Origin: Sphagnum compactum
Lineage: Eukaryota > Bryophyta > Sphagnopsida > Sphagnales
Assembly (NCBI GenBank): GCA_965153455.1
Contig: OZ234501.1
Coordinates: 15,240,855 to 15,304,854 of the forward strand
Length of the DNA stretch: 64,000 nucleotides
Direction of reading: 5' to 3'
A program made the translations under genes and the position numbers. Below are positions 25,408 through 36,863 of this stretch, piece by piece (positions within the stretch are counted from its first letter, which is position 1; each line of letters begins with the position of its first letter). The notes under the pieces are model-generated. The model saw only the letters and a program-made list of their open reading frames with translations. It was not told where the DNA came from and did not search any database.

Positions 25408-28400
25408 TTACAAGGGACCTGTGCCTCCTTTTTCATAATCAGGAAGGCTATCAAAGACAGTGAAATCACTTACCAGAGTCCACCCCCAGTTTTCTTTCCT
25501 GTGTACTTGCATCATTGGCCAGTGATTCACCCTCACAAAGCGCTTTGTGAAGTTCTCACCTGGTCCAGTGATGTCAATGACAGCGTAGTTTGCTTCATGC
25601 CCACCCCAGCAGGGATCATTTGCATCAGCAGTCAAAGTACCATTGGCATGAAAGTAGCGTCTCATTGGAGCCCTATCACCCCTCCATGATGGATCTAGGT
25701 TCCGCCAATACTGTGGGGCAGCCTGTTGAGACAGCATGGATTGATCAGATATGAAACAAGTACTTATGCTTATTGTACAGGGAAAAAAAAATCAGAATAA
25801 GCTTGATTCTTCAGGCTGCAGTTGCTTTGTTGGTCAGCAAACACATTTGTGATCACACTTTCTTTGATCACAGTGCGTCCGTCTATTGGCTGCTTTTAGG
25901 GTAAGGACAAATGGGATGCTTGATGCAGCACAGAGATGGAAGTGTTTGTCAGACTTGTACACTACAAGCACCATGCTATATATACAACCACAGTATCCAC
26001 AACAGAGTCTGGTACTTACACTTTTGAACCGAAATTCCCAAACATGATCACACAAATCCTCTTTTGTGATTGTTGTCTGCAACAGAAAACAACAGGGTCA
26101 ACAGGCCACTCTGATCAGATAAACAATCCACCATTGATTAGCAAAGAGTTTTGGAGTACAGTATATGTCTATGAAAAATGTCCTTCCTAACACCTGTGGG
26201 CTTGCCTTGGAACAAACTGCAGGAAACAGCAGCAGCAGAAGTTGATATTCCAGAGAGTAGATATCACACAAGAGTCCTTGAGCTAATGCTTCTTACAAGC
26301 CTTTTAGGAGATGATCCCCACTCTATTTCTACAAATGAAAGATGCAAACAGATATTTCCAATGGGTGCTGAAACATTGTAACAGAACCAGGAACTAATCT
26401 CTACAGCTTCTACACAACAGGTAGTCAGATACTTTCAGAACTTGAGCAATTTGGTCATGACAGCTTCATCCAGGATTTGAACTTCCTGACACAGGAAACA
26501 AACAGTCCTTACAAGTCTTTGGGAAGCTGATTACACTCTCTTTTGCAATTGCTGCTGAGACATTGTAACAGAACTAGGAATTAAATCTCCACAGGTTCCA
26601 CACAACCATGTAGTCAGATAATTTCACATTGTAAAAATACCAATTTGGTGATGATAGCTTTGTTCAGACATTTGACTTCCACACACAGGAAACAAACTAT
26701 GGAAGTAGAATATGGCATAAACAACATACACGTTTGGCATCTTTGACAGCAATTCTGTATGCAACTGCTTTCAACAATCCGGTTTGCACTGCAGCCCGAG
26801 GCATATGGATTTTATCCTCCCACAGCATCTTACACTGCATGCAATGAAATTGTGGTCAAGGAGAGAGCTCAAATGGTGTCAGAGCAACACTAGAGGTCAG
26901 TTCTTTTGAAACCCTTTCCTACAAGAAAACTTAGACGAGATTCTTCACTAGAATGGAGAGTATCAAAGCTGAAATGCTAATAATAGGAACTCTGTACAGA
27001 CGGCTCTGCATTGTCATCAAATGCAGCTATTGTTCATTGCAGCTTGAAATACAGCATGGATGCATACCTTGGGAAGCCAAAGAGTATCATTGTGAACAAC
27101 AGCCTTCCATTTCTTGGAGAGGACTGAAGCGCGTGCCAAGCTGCGTACATCGAGCAGTTTCAACATGCATAGCATGAGATCTGCTCCAAGGACCAGTACA
27201 GGATCTTGAACATCCTCATGCCGGAGTCTCTTGCGGACTTCCAGCCCTTCTTCTGTTCCACAGCAGCCTTCATCAAATCCTCTTTTGGCTAATGGATTCT
27301 CTGGCAAGTTTGAACATCCACCTTTTAAGGCCACGCTTGCAAAGGCATTGACAACCATGTGTAGCGATGCTCAACCTACATGCAAAAGGCCGGAGTCTTA
27401 CCTCTGAGATGCGGATCTGATGTTTTTGCATCTGCAATACTTCCATATCTTCGGCTGCTTGTGCTTTCTTTCTTTGCCTGTTCCATTTGGTGAGGTGTCT
27501 GTTCGTAAAGAGCTTTCACGCGATTTCCTTGAGTCGCATCTATCAGATAAGCATTCGGAGCATGACTGTATACTTCTGGCTTTTTGAGATTCATACATGC
27601 CGTTGCGCATTGACGCTGTCCAGCATTAAATCTGCTCCTAGCGAACGCAGATGATGCCTCTTCACCTTTCTTATCGCTATCATGATCCCCTCCCAGGCAC
27701 GCCTCCGGAGTGTCTTCTGAGACAAGACGTTCTTCTTCGAGATTCTGGTTCGTGTTGGAAGATGTGAACAAGATTCCTCCCAGAAACTTTTCAAGGTCTT
27801 CAAGGATCCGATCGTTGTTGCACGTGCGCGCAGGTGACTCGAAGAAGAGTTTCAACAGCCTGCCGAATTCCTCTGCGCGGCACCTAGCATGCACAGATGA
27901 CTGTCCTGCCCGCCATCGCGAGAGTTCGATGCTTTCGAGAGAGCTCGCCTTCAACAACGTCGTAGTTTGGTGGAAAGGCGATGACGACTTTCCAGACAGC
28001 CCGCCTGAAACGCCCCGATAGAGATAGGACCGCCTTTCTTGCACTTTGTTACCAGGTTTCTCCATATTCGTGGAGGAGCCAAAGCTCGTAACGGCTCCAA
28101 TCAACTCCTCGCCTGTTCCCACACCTTTCTGCGGAACTACCTTAAGCATCGCAAGGTCCGAAAACATAATAGCTCCATCCTCCCTCTCATTCACAACGCT
28201 TTCACAAACACCGACCACAGATGACACATCTGGAGCTGCAACCTGCTGCTCATTTTTGGCCGCTCCGATCTCCTCTTGAACGGCAGATCCACTCGAATGG
28301 AGTTCTCCAACAACAATGCTACGCACGGACGAACCAGCGCCTCCAGCTTCATCGATACGAGAAAATCCAGAACCTACGCAAACCTGGTTCTTAGGGTTCA

Positions 28401-28593
28401 CATATTGGTCAAACTGTAAAGACTCGTGGCGGACGTCGTCATCCAAGTTCATCCGGCTCACCGAAGTTCTCACGCTTCCAGCAACCCCGGAACTCCAAGT
28501 GTCAGTATTATTTCGACGCCTACTCTTTCGGTGCTTGTCTAAATTCTCCTCAAAGCAACAAAACTCGTGTCGATTGTACTCATCCGACGCCAT
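25408..28593 (-). CDS. F-box protein with long N-terminal extension; WEFRFK-containing C-terminal domain
   Basis: Proposed exons: 28593-27402, 27300-27068, 26834-26730, 26076-26020 and 25722-25408, all in phase, about 633 aa. The F-box lies around residues 425-475 (VLVLGADLMLCMLKLL, SLARASVLSKKWKAVV). After it comes a conserved plant domain with CKMLWEDKI, EDLCDHVWEFRFKS, YWRNLDPSW, MRRYFHANGT and WGWTLVSDFTVF. F-box proteins act in SCF ubiquitin ligases; the C-terminal part probably selects a target, which is unknown. The ~397-residue first exon (ATG 28593) is Ser/Gly-rich and not recognised. Its link to the F-box part rests on one 101-nt intron (27301-27401). Without that splice, an ATG at 27358 would start a shorter protein of about 320 aa. 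Intron 3 contains a tandem duplication. Confidence 0.75.
26370..26700. repeat. Diverged tandem duplication in an F-box gene intron, period ~197 bp
   Basis: GAAACATTGTAACAGAACCAGGAA (split here: GAAACATTGTAACAG, AACCAGGAA) near 26370 recurs as GAGACATTGTAACAG, AACTAGGAA near 26566. Both are followed by GTAGTCAGATA and end in ACACAGGAAACAAAC. It lies within intron 3 (26077-26729). Confidence 0.75.
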
Positions 28594-30084
28594 CGTTGCT
28601 TTTTCCCACGTCTTCGTTCTCCGTCCGTTTCCTACATGCCGGAGAAGTTCCAAAAACGAAGAAACAAAAGTTTATCCACGTGCCAGCAGAGTATCGGGGC
28701 GCCAGACGCTGAGTTGTCGAAAAACAAGCCTCTGCGAGAAAGATGATGGAAATACAAAGGGCTAGGGAAGAGAAGGACAAGCTCAATAGAAACCGTTCGA
28801 TAGACCTTACACGTCATTGAACCGGTCTCGATTGATCCACGTATAAGCATCTTACCAACTTACGATCTGATGAATCGCCCCCCTGGGTTTCTCCAATAGC
28901 AATAGATTCGCCATCTGGATTCTGGATCGTCAGATATGCTGGATTTCCCTCGTGGACGATCAAGATTTCTCACGTTTAAATCGATAGTTTGTCCCTCATA
29001 TTGACCGTAAAGATCTGGCAACGATGGAAATTTGTACGGTTTAGATCGTGAGCCTTTTAATCTAATTCTCGTTTCACTGGTCACAACTCACAACCAGAAA
29101 ATTTTGATTCCTCCTAGTCGTTGGATCTTCCAAAATTGCTGACGTGGACAGTCTGGATTTCGCGTCGTGCCTGCTGAAAACCAGAATGGGCTCTTGATAC
29201 TAATTCACAAGAAATGGATTCACATATCTTTTAAATCGGAAAACAGAAGATGCTTTAAATAATGACCGTCCGATCGGTAATATTTTCCAACGTGGATCAT
29301 TCCAAGGCTCCAGATTTGTTGCCTGTTGGTTTTATCTTTTGGGGCTTGGCGTGAAACTTTTGGAGGGGGGGGGGGGGGGGGTGGTTTGACTATGGGGGCA
29401 GGGGGGTTTTTTTTTTTTAAATAAATAATTTTGGGTTTTTTTTTAATGGCGAATTTCTGCCACTTGTTGACCATATTTAAACAATAGGTTTTAATAGGCC
29501 AACAGAATATATCAGGATTCTTGAATATTTTCTACTGACCTGTAGCCAGATTTGGCTAATTCCTGTTGTGGTTGATTGCCAGTGTAGTTAGCTACATCAC
29601 AAAAAAAATTGCTAAAAAAATACCCCGAGTGACTAAATAGTTTTTAAATAATATAATATTTGTCGGGTGAGCAAAATCTGGGATTCCCTGGCAGTCGGAT
29701 ATTTTAGTTTTGCATGCAGATGGTTTCAGACCTTCCTATTGGCTGCCATAGAATAAAAAGCCAGTAGGGAGACAGATAAGAAGAGTGCATAGAAGTCAGG
29801 ACCCCATGCCCCCCCCCCCAAATACTCTCCACCAAATGTAATACAGTTTATAAGTCATTGCTTGAGTTTGAGTCCAATGAAAAAAGAAAGCTTCCCACGT
29901 GGTGCAATCAGTCGCCACCCAATCGGAATCTAATGTAAGTTCAGTATGCAGCGGGAAACTAAAGTCATACACAAAAATTATTATGAAAGAACCCCATCAT
30001 GCGTGTCTATGGGATTCTGGGAACCGATCAGATTCTTTTATAAACAATTTATTTGTATCAAGCTTGATACCACGTGTAAGTTAG
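28594..30084. other. F-box gene promoter and intergenic region
   Basis: It contains the upstream region of the minus-strand F-box gene, a run of 17 G (29365-29381) followed by T- and G-rich tracts, and a C run near 29810. I see no gene, and the Pro-rich ORF over the G run is a composition artefact. Confidence 0.6.
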
Positions 30085-30230
30085 GCCCACTTTACACTAG
30101 GAGTCAAGGCCGAAAAAACTTGGGGGGCCTACTTTGAGCATTTTTGGCTTGTTGTTTGACCCCAAGTTACTAATAAATGCTTGAACATGGACGTCAGGAT
30201 ATTAATAAATGCTGAAACATTGGCCCCAAG
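30085..30230 (+). repeat. Left inverted-repeat arm
   Basis: Pairs with 36762-36863. It holds TTACACTAGGAGTCAAGGCC at its outer end and TTGGCCCCAAG at its inner end. A second AATAAATGCTGAA copy lengthens it relative to the right arm. Confidence 0.8.
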
Positions 30231-30815
30231 GGTTGCAAATTGGCCTTTCAAATTGGATTGGTATTCGATTGGTTTGTGTAGACCACAGTTCCAGACAGTT
30301 CGATGAACTTGACACCTTGTTGTTGTTGTTGACGCGTCTGCACGAACGTTCTCCCATTGAACAACACATAGAAATCTGCATAAGAAAGAGAGAGACTTGG
30401 CTACACCATCGGAACTCACTCGCAAGCAAGGGACGCGATGACGACGCCCGAACAAAACAACGTCGTTCGCAAGAAAAACAACAAAGCACTGAATATTGGG
30501 GGAATGGGGGTCGGAGCGCAACCAACGGGTTTCAAATTTTTGGCGCCAACGATCACATTTTAGTGCGAGCGAGCACGAGAGAGACACAAGGAAGAGAATG
30601 ACAGCGAGCATGAGAGAGACAACTGCGCAGTGCGGAAGGAAGCAATAGGAGCGGCAGCAGCAGAGTAGCCCCCACCCCGCGTTCATTCTTCCGAGGTTGA
30701 AAGAAGTTGGGCCCGCCATCACCACTGTCCTTGTTGCAGCACAAACGCCTGCAAGCATAGTTCCAAATTCCTGGTTCTAGGCCCTTTTTTTTTTTTTTTT
30801 TGGAGGGACGTAATT

Positions 30816-31025
30816 CTGGTCTCTTTCTTTCTTCTCTTTTCTTCTCTTCTGTTCTCTAAACCCTAAACCTCTTTTGTTCTCTTCTCTTCCTTGAACCCTA
30901 AACCTCATCTCTTCTCTTCTCCAAAGCTCTTCTTTTCTCTTCTTCTTCTTTTCTTTAAACCTTAGACCTCTTCTTTTTAAAACCCTAAACTTGTTTTCAT
31001 CTCTTCTCTTTCACTTTTATAAACC
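30816..31025 (+). promoter_or_regulatory. Pyrimidine-rich leader with telobox-like motifs
   Basis: It is almost pure C/T on the plus strand (TTCTCTTTTCTTCTC type), broken by AAACCCTAAACCTC, GAACCCTAAACCTC and AAAACCCTAAAC. Such tracts with CCCTAAA occur in plant 5' leaders. It lies just before the ORF1-like region and may be its promoter or leader (inference). Confidence 0.45.
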
Positions 31026-31379
31026 GTAAAACATTGCCTGGATTTTTCCCTTTGTATTTTCAGCTCACTTACTTGCCTGAAGAAACCTGTTTTCAACAAT
31101 GTACCAGCCAGACTATATTGGGATCTTCTGACCACATGCCCTTCTCTTATACCAAAGTTCTAAAATTTTTAATGGCTAAAACCCATGTGTTTTTTGATTT
31201 TCCAAGTCCTTTTTAAAAAAATAGACATTGGTTTAGGGTTTAAGATTTGAAGAACTTCGCGATGGCACTCAATGCCACACCGCTATTGTGTCCTTTCACT
31301 GTAATGTCGGACATTTTCACGTTGAAGAAAGACACTGCCAAGACACACTACAACAACGCCGGGCTCAACGTTTTAGACA

Positions 31380-34300
31380 ATGCACCCTTGGCGGTCTACC
31401 AGGCAGCCTTGGCTAGTCATGGGCCTCAAGACTAACAGTTCACCTATTGACGCGCAACTATCCAAGATGGAGGCGGCCATCGAGATCATTGCATTTCTCA
31501 TGGCCGCTGGCAACCTTGCGGTTAACCAGCTGATGGAGCGCGAGGCGGCCGTGATTGTCCCAGCCAAGGCTGATTCTACGGAAAAGCCCAAATGGACCAC
31601 AGTGATGGCCAAGAACGTGCGCCAAGTGGTCAACCGGGCTGTGGAGACCCTGGCCGACGCACCCAAACAAGAGGAGCGTAAGCTCAATTTGCGCCTCACG
31701 AGCTTCAAGGCCAAGGAGGGTGAGACCAAGAAGAAGCTGGTGCAACGGCTCAACACAAAGCTATTGCAAAGGCAAATGAGGCTACGCGCCAAGGTCGTCG
31801 CCGCCATGCGACAACGACCTACGACTGTGCGAGCCTCCACCTCAACGATGGGCGCGCGCCTCAATGCAATGCTGCTCAAATTCGCAACGAACGAAGACCG
31901 CCAGGCCACGCTGCGAGGGCGCAAAGGCTTGGCGGGGACCAAACTAGGCCTAGACGAAGACCTCACGCCCGCGCAGCAGGTGCTCAAGTTGGAGTTGTGG
32001 CCGTTGTTCAAAAAGGCCAAGGCGGTAGGCAAGCACGCCTTTTGGCACGTAGCCGAACTCTTCATCAATGGCACTTGGATTTGCCCGCCCTCCTTTATTT
32101 TGGGGCACGGGGACCAGAGAGACCTATGCATGGTATTATGGAACATGCACGAGGGTGGTGTAAAGAAATTGGAAACGGGGGTGCAAATACTAGAGCTATT
32201 TCAGGATGTTGACCTTGTCTTATTAACTAAAACCTTGCATTTCCCAGGCCAACATTTGCCACATGTTGAAGGGTTTCACTCACTTGCGGTAACGCACTGT
32301 GTAGCCAAAAACAACAAAAGCGATAAAACAGAGCGGGGGGGTTACTGCTTACTTTCGCAGCCACCTCAGCCCAAACCTGTCACAGTGGAAGGAAGGAAGC
32401 CACGATTCTTATCTATGGCTATGGGTTACCAGGGGTGCTGCCCCTGATTTTTTTGTATGCGTGGTGTATGCTGCCCTTGTTGGCTCCAAACACGAGAGTG
32501 AATCCTTGTTCCAAAACATGGCAGCAGATATTGCTGAAGTTCAAACTCTAGGGGGCATAGTACTATTGGGAGGAGATTTTAATGCGCATATTGCAGCGTT
32601 ACCAGACACCATTGACACTAGCGACCTTTGTGAACTATTACAGGCACCTGAACTAGCTGAGACTGAGCAACCAAGCGTTGTGGGTAAGCGACAGAACCGC
32701 GACGTCAATGTTGACGACTGGGGCCGCGAGCTCTTGGACCTATGTTGTGACACTGGGTTGCCATCCTCAATGGCCAGACACCTGGTGACAAATCAGGGGA
32801 GTTCAATTGCTTGGCAAATGGGGGGCGTAACACTATCGATTATATTGTTAGCTCACCTGCAATTTGGCAAGTTGCTACACATCTCGAGGTGATAACAGAT
32901 GACACCCGCTACTGCATGATGGGGGGAGATTCTGACCACAGGCCGTTACCCCTACGATTGAACATCGATTGTAGTTTTGTTGAGCCACAACATACAGTTG
33001 TAACAAAAAAATTCTTACTTAGGTTCAAATATGATAAATCAAAAGTTGAAGAGTATCAGCTTGCCTTAACAACGAGTCTTGGAAACCTGTAGGTTGCTGA
33101 CTCAATTGGGCATCTCGGGGCAGACGGGTTAGCTGACCTATTGCAATAGTACGTGGGTGCTGCAGTAGAGTCTACTTTTGGCAGCAAGCCTTCGAAAGGA
33201 AACTGTAGAAAGAAACATTGCCATAAATCTTGGTTTGACGCTGACTGCCGTATAACGAAGCGTGAACTAAGGTTTTGGCTGAAAGCCAACCCCGATTCGC
33301 ACGCCGCTAAACATTAAGATAGTAAACTTAAAAATTTATTAAAAAATAAAAGAATTTTTTGGGAAACTACAAGAGCTCAACATATGTGTACGCTTGCCAA
33401 GGTGGATGCACTTTCGTTCTGGAAAAAGTACCGGCCAAAGGCACCTGTTATGGACAAAATCAGTGCAGCTACGCTTTTGGAAGGCTTCCGTGGGCTAGTT
33501 GGCCAATCTCCGCCACCCATACAGCTGCGCATTGATCATTCGGCCCAGGTGACAGAACCTCCACCTGGCCACACCCTGAACATAGATATCACACTTGTTG
33601 AGCTGCTTCAGGCATTGAAAAAGCTACAAAGGAATAAGGTTGCTAGTTTGGATGGTATGAAAGCTGAGTTCATTTTGGATGTAGGAGAGCTAATACACAT
33701 GCCACTATTGACAGCGTTCAACTATTTTTTGGCGGAAGGATATCAAGAAACCCTTTCCATTGGGGTGGTCCACGCGCTCTTTAAAGGGGGCGATGCCTTC
33801 GAATTTGACAACTACAAGGGGATAACTATTGGGCCTATCCTAGCAAAGCTGTTCGCTATGATCCTTGGCAAAAGGCTGAGTGAGTGGGCTGAACAACATG
33901 GGTTGCGTGCCAAGGGTCAAGCTGGGTTTCGCAAAGATTACCGCACTATTGACCAAGTCTTCATACTGCAAACTCTGATAGAACAGAGTAAGGCAAAAAA
34001 GAAGCCACTGTATTGTTTCTTTATGGACTTCAAAAAAACGTTCGATATTATGCCACGTGAATTTTTGTGGGAGGTGTTGGCTGGCCTCGGGGTGGAAAAA
34101 CGCTTCTTGCGATGCCTGCAGGTGATGTATGCCAAGGATACCGTACACATCACCATCCAAGCGAGGGTGTCACCTCTAGCTTTAAGTGCCAGCAAGGTGT
34201 GAAACAAGGTTGCCCTCTCAGCCCCCTACTGTTTGGGCTATATTTGGATGCCCTAGAGGGGCGCTTGGACGATAAAGAATGCGATGCACCGACCCTAGCA

Positions 34301-34449
34301 GACGTGCACATATGGCTATTGCTTTTTGCAGATGACCTTGCTGTGATGTTAGAGTTAGAGGTGGGATTGCAGCAAGAGTTAGATGCGCTCCAGCAATTAT
34401 GTGCCGAACATGGACTTACAGTGAACGTGAAAAAAACAAAAGTCATGGT
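31380..34449 (+). pseudogene. LINE ORF1-like, endonuclease and reverse transcriptase region (decayed)
   Basis: 31380-32100 encodes a basic, Lys/Arg-rich part with LDEDLTPAQQ near its end, like the C-terminal part of some LINE ORF1 proteins. It runs on in frame into an endonuclease start (MVLWNMHEGG, VLLTKT). Endonuclease motifs GGDFNAH (about 32570), TIDYIV (about 32835) and SDHRPL (about 32935) are in two different frames. The reverse transcriptase from 33384 has FFMDFKKTFD, GVKQGCPLSP and the catalytic LLLFADDLAVM. A frameshift near 34165 separates the fingers from the FADD box, and another break with stops lies at 33090-33300. The coding region is cut at 34452 by a solo LTR. It therefore cannot make a full protein. 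Confidence 0.88.
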
Positions 34450-34452
34450 GTT

Positions 34453-35331
34453 TGTCGTAACCCTAGCCTTGGGCTCGTGACCAAGGCAAGGGGTTGCAAG
34501 GTTGCGGGCCAAGAGGGAAACCCGGGAGTGCAAGAGAGTGTGAGGGAATAGATCCTCACACTCCCAAGTGAACTCCCACTTTGGGAAGTCGAGCCCCGGT
34601 GGACTCCCGAATGTTTAAAGAGCAATTGCAGGGGTCAAAACCTAATGGATTGAGGAGTTTTTTATATTATTGAAAAGCTATTGAAACGTAGATGTCTAAA
34701 ATGGGCTTGCATGACCCACTTGGACATCCAAAACACAAGTTATAGCCAAAAGAAGGGCCGGGAGTCAAATTGGCAATTTGACTTCCGACCACTAAAAGTC
34801 AGGAATCGACCTGATTTCCTTACGTGAAGGTGGCGTGCAACATACCGTTGGAAAGCTCTCGATGAGGAATACAACTTTTTTTTAAACCTCATCTCAATCC
34901 GAGGTCTTCACGGAAATTTATGGGCCCCCAAAGTCGCGGGAGTCCCAACTTTGGCAATTTCGGGACTCCCACTTGGAAGTCCTGGGACAAAATGCCATTT
35001 GGATGTGGGCCTCGTGGAGAGGCACAGAGTATACTATAAGGGGGAAGGTGGTGACTTCCTCCAGGTTCAGGCCGTGGTGAGTCTTGTGAGTCCGAGTTGC
35101 CCGTGGCTCGTCCTAGCACCAAAAGTACTCCAACTATGCAATAACCACTTTGTGCAGGTCCGTGTGAATAGTTGATGCTTGTCATTCTTCCTAGTCCCAT
35201 CCTGGAGTTCAACACGCCCCCCTACCCCTGCAAAGTGCTGTGAGCCAGGGAGCATGCCTCGACTCTTTATTCTTCCGCTGTTTTCTGTTTGGATTCATCT
35301 TTGAGTCCTTCAAGGAGTTAGGAGCGTGTCA
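34453..35331 (+). mobile_element. Solo LTR (879 bp) with 5-bp target duplication
   Basis: It starts TGTCGTAACCC and ends GGAGCGTGTCA, the TG...CA ends of an LTR. It is flanked on both sides by GTGTT (34448-34452 and 35332-35336). Removing one GTGTT and the insert restores the reading frame across the reverse transcriptase region, which shows that it is an insertion. A TATA-like TATACTATAAGG lies near 35030. No internal domain or second LTR is seen, so it is a solo LTR left by recombination; strand is set by the TATA-like box only. Confidence 0.88.
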
Positions 35332-35336
35332 GTGTT

Positions 35337-36683
35337 CAACTTTGTTGACCCATGCCAAGAGTTTGTGTTTGAAGGTGACGTTATTGAGCGTGTGCAAACC
35401 TTCAAATACCTATGGATCTTGCTCGAAACCACCGTGAACCTAAACAGTGCAGTGGAAGATCAAGTAGCTGCCAGTAGGCGCTCGCTGTTTGCATTGAACC
35501 GCCATTGTGCGGAGCTACGTATTATGGACGTCTAATTACGTTGTGACTTTTTCAACACGTTGGTGCGTTCCACACCAAACTATACCTGTGAGGTTTGGGT
35601 GGACTTCAAGAAAATAGAGGCTATTGAAGTAGTGTATCGAAGGTTCCTCAAGTCCTTGCTCGGGGTGCGAAAAATAACTAGCACGTCCATCCTGCTGGCA
35701 GAATTAGGCAAATTCCCCTTTGAACATTTTGCATGGGGACAAGCATTGTTGTACTATAACCGTGTGAGCAGGGTCACTAAAAACCGCATCTTGGGAAAGG
35801 CATGGGAAGCCCAGCTCGCTATGCTTGATGTGGGAAAGAAACGTTGGGCTAGCTCCGTGAAAAAATGGCTATTCAAGAATCAGCCCCAGGAGGTGACAAG
35901 TTTTCTGCCTCCGGTTCAACCATCGTTGGAAATGGCCCTAAGCTTGCAACGACCCATGCGCTCCAGGCGAGGATTGCTCAATTGCTGTTAGGAGTGGCTC
36001 CTGGGACAACGCACATACATCCAACCCGTCTAGCAAAGGTGAGAGGCTAGGCAGATAGCCAAGTACTTTGGTGCAACGCGCACAACGTACAGGTAGGAGT
36101 TCAGATGGCTAAACTAGCCATGCTACAACTAGTGTAACCGGTTGGTGTTAGATTTACGATAGGAGGCCCGATCAACCAAGAGGTTGGGGCCTCACCCCTT
36201 CCAGGTTTTCCCCACACGATATTGAATGTAGAAAGGGTGAAGGATAATATGCGGCTGGCTTACATTGAAAAGCTCTTTACCAATCGCGAGATTAGGACCA
36301 GCGTGCAGACAAGATACTTACGCTTCAAAGGTATGTCGTACCAGAACGAAAGCTACTTGTGTGACATTAGCTATGTTCAGCTGCGGAAAGTTCTGGCCCA
36401 GTTTCAGTGTTGCAACACGCAGCTTGAGGTAGTGCTAGGTGCGTGGAAGGGCGTGCCATACGCAGAGAGGCTTTGCCGAGGCTACAATTTGGGGAAGGTT
36501 GAGGATGAAGAACACTTGCTTCTTGTTTGTCCAAATACACAGAAAGTTAGGGAACACTTTTGTTCGGCCCTACCCCTCACCCACACTAGCGCTCTTGCTG
36601 AGCTTATACAGACTACGAACACGGTCGCCCTGGCCAAGTTTGTGCCATGCTACCAATACCAGAGGACAATCTGTCCTCCATGA
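35337..36683 (+). pseudogene. LINE reverse transcriptase C-terminal region with zinc-knuckle-like end (decayed)
   Basis: It continues the coding region interrupted by the solo LTR: a connection part (FEGDVIERVQTFKYL), a long helical region (VYRRFLKSLLGVRK, FEHFAWGQALLYYNR) and a terminal block like zf-RVT (RLCRGYNLGKVEDEEHLLLVCP). A stop interrupts it at about 35533 and further breaks occur around 35990-36220. It matches the C-terminal layout of non-LTR elements. Confidence 0.82.
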
Positions 36684-36761
36684 TCTACCTTTCGTCTAAT
36701 GGATTCTCTGGTCCCAAACGGACGTAAAATTGTAAATAGTAAACAATATCCTTTTTCAGAC

Positions 36762-36863
36762 TTGGGGCCAAAAACAAGCCCATAAAGTTCAGCATTTATT
36801 AGTAACTTGGGGCAGATGGAAAAGATTTTTTCTAGTTCAGCCTTGACTCCCAGTGTAAAAAGC
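36762..36863 (-). repeat. Right inverted-repeat arm
   Basis: On the plus strand it reads CTTGGGGCCAA ... CATTTATTAGTAACTTGGGG ... CCTTGACTCCCAGTGTAA, the reverse complement of the left arm. It starts about 80 bp after the last recognisable retroelement codon. Confidence 0.8.

Larger units (their letters stand above)
30085..36863 (+). mobile_element. LINE-type element bounded by long imperfect inverted repeats
   Basis: The left arm (30085-30230) and the reverse complement of the right arm (36762-36863) share TTACACT(A/G)GGAGTCAAGG, then CCCCAAGTTACTAATAAATG, then TTGGCCCCAAG, in the same order. The left arm has an extra internal duplication of about 37 bp. Between them lie a pyrimidine-rich leader, an ORF1-like region, an APE-type endonuclease, a reverse transcriptase and a C-terminal zinc-knuckle-like region, all on the plus strand and decayed. 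No poly-A tail or convincing target-site duplication was found. Whether the arms belong to the retroelement, or to a DNA transposon that received it, is unresolved. Confidence 0.65.

Noticed and set aside
27376-28653. Start of the F-box first exon at 28653
   Set aside because: That codon is TTG. The first ATG in frame is 28593, which was used instead.
30129-30758. 209-codon minus-strand ORF inside the left part of the inverted-repeat element
   Set aside because: No recognisable domain, Cys/Leu/Ser composition typical of chance frames opposite CAG/GAG-rich DNA, and it overlaps the left repeat arm.
31373-32146. 257-codon minus-strand ORF opposite the ORF1-like region
   Set aside because: It is the antisense shadow of a GC-rich coding region; the plus-strand frame carries the family motif LDEDLTPAQQ and continues into the endonuclease.
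30091-36857. CACTA-type (En/Spm) transposon based on CACTA...CAGTG repeat ends
   Set aside because: The neighbouring three bases (TTA and TAA) are not a direct duplication, and pairing continues outside the CACTA. No transposase is present, so the class was left open.
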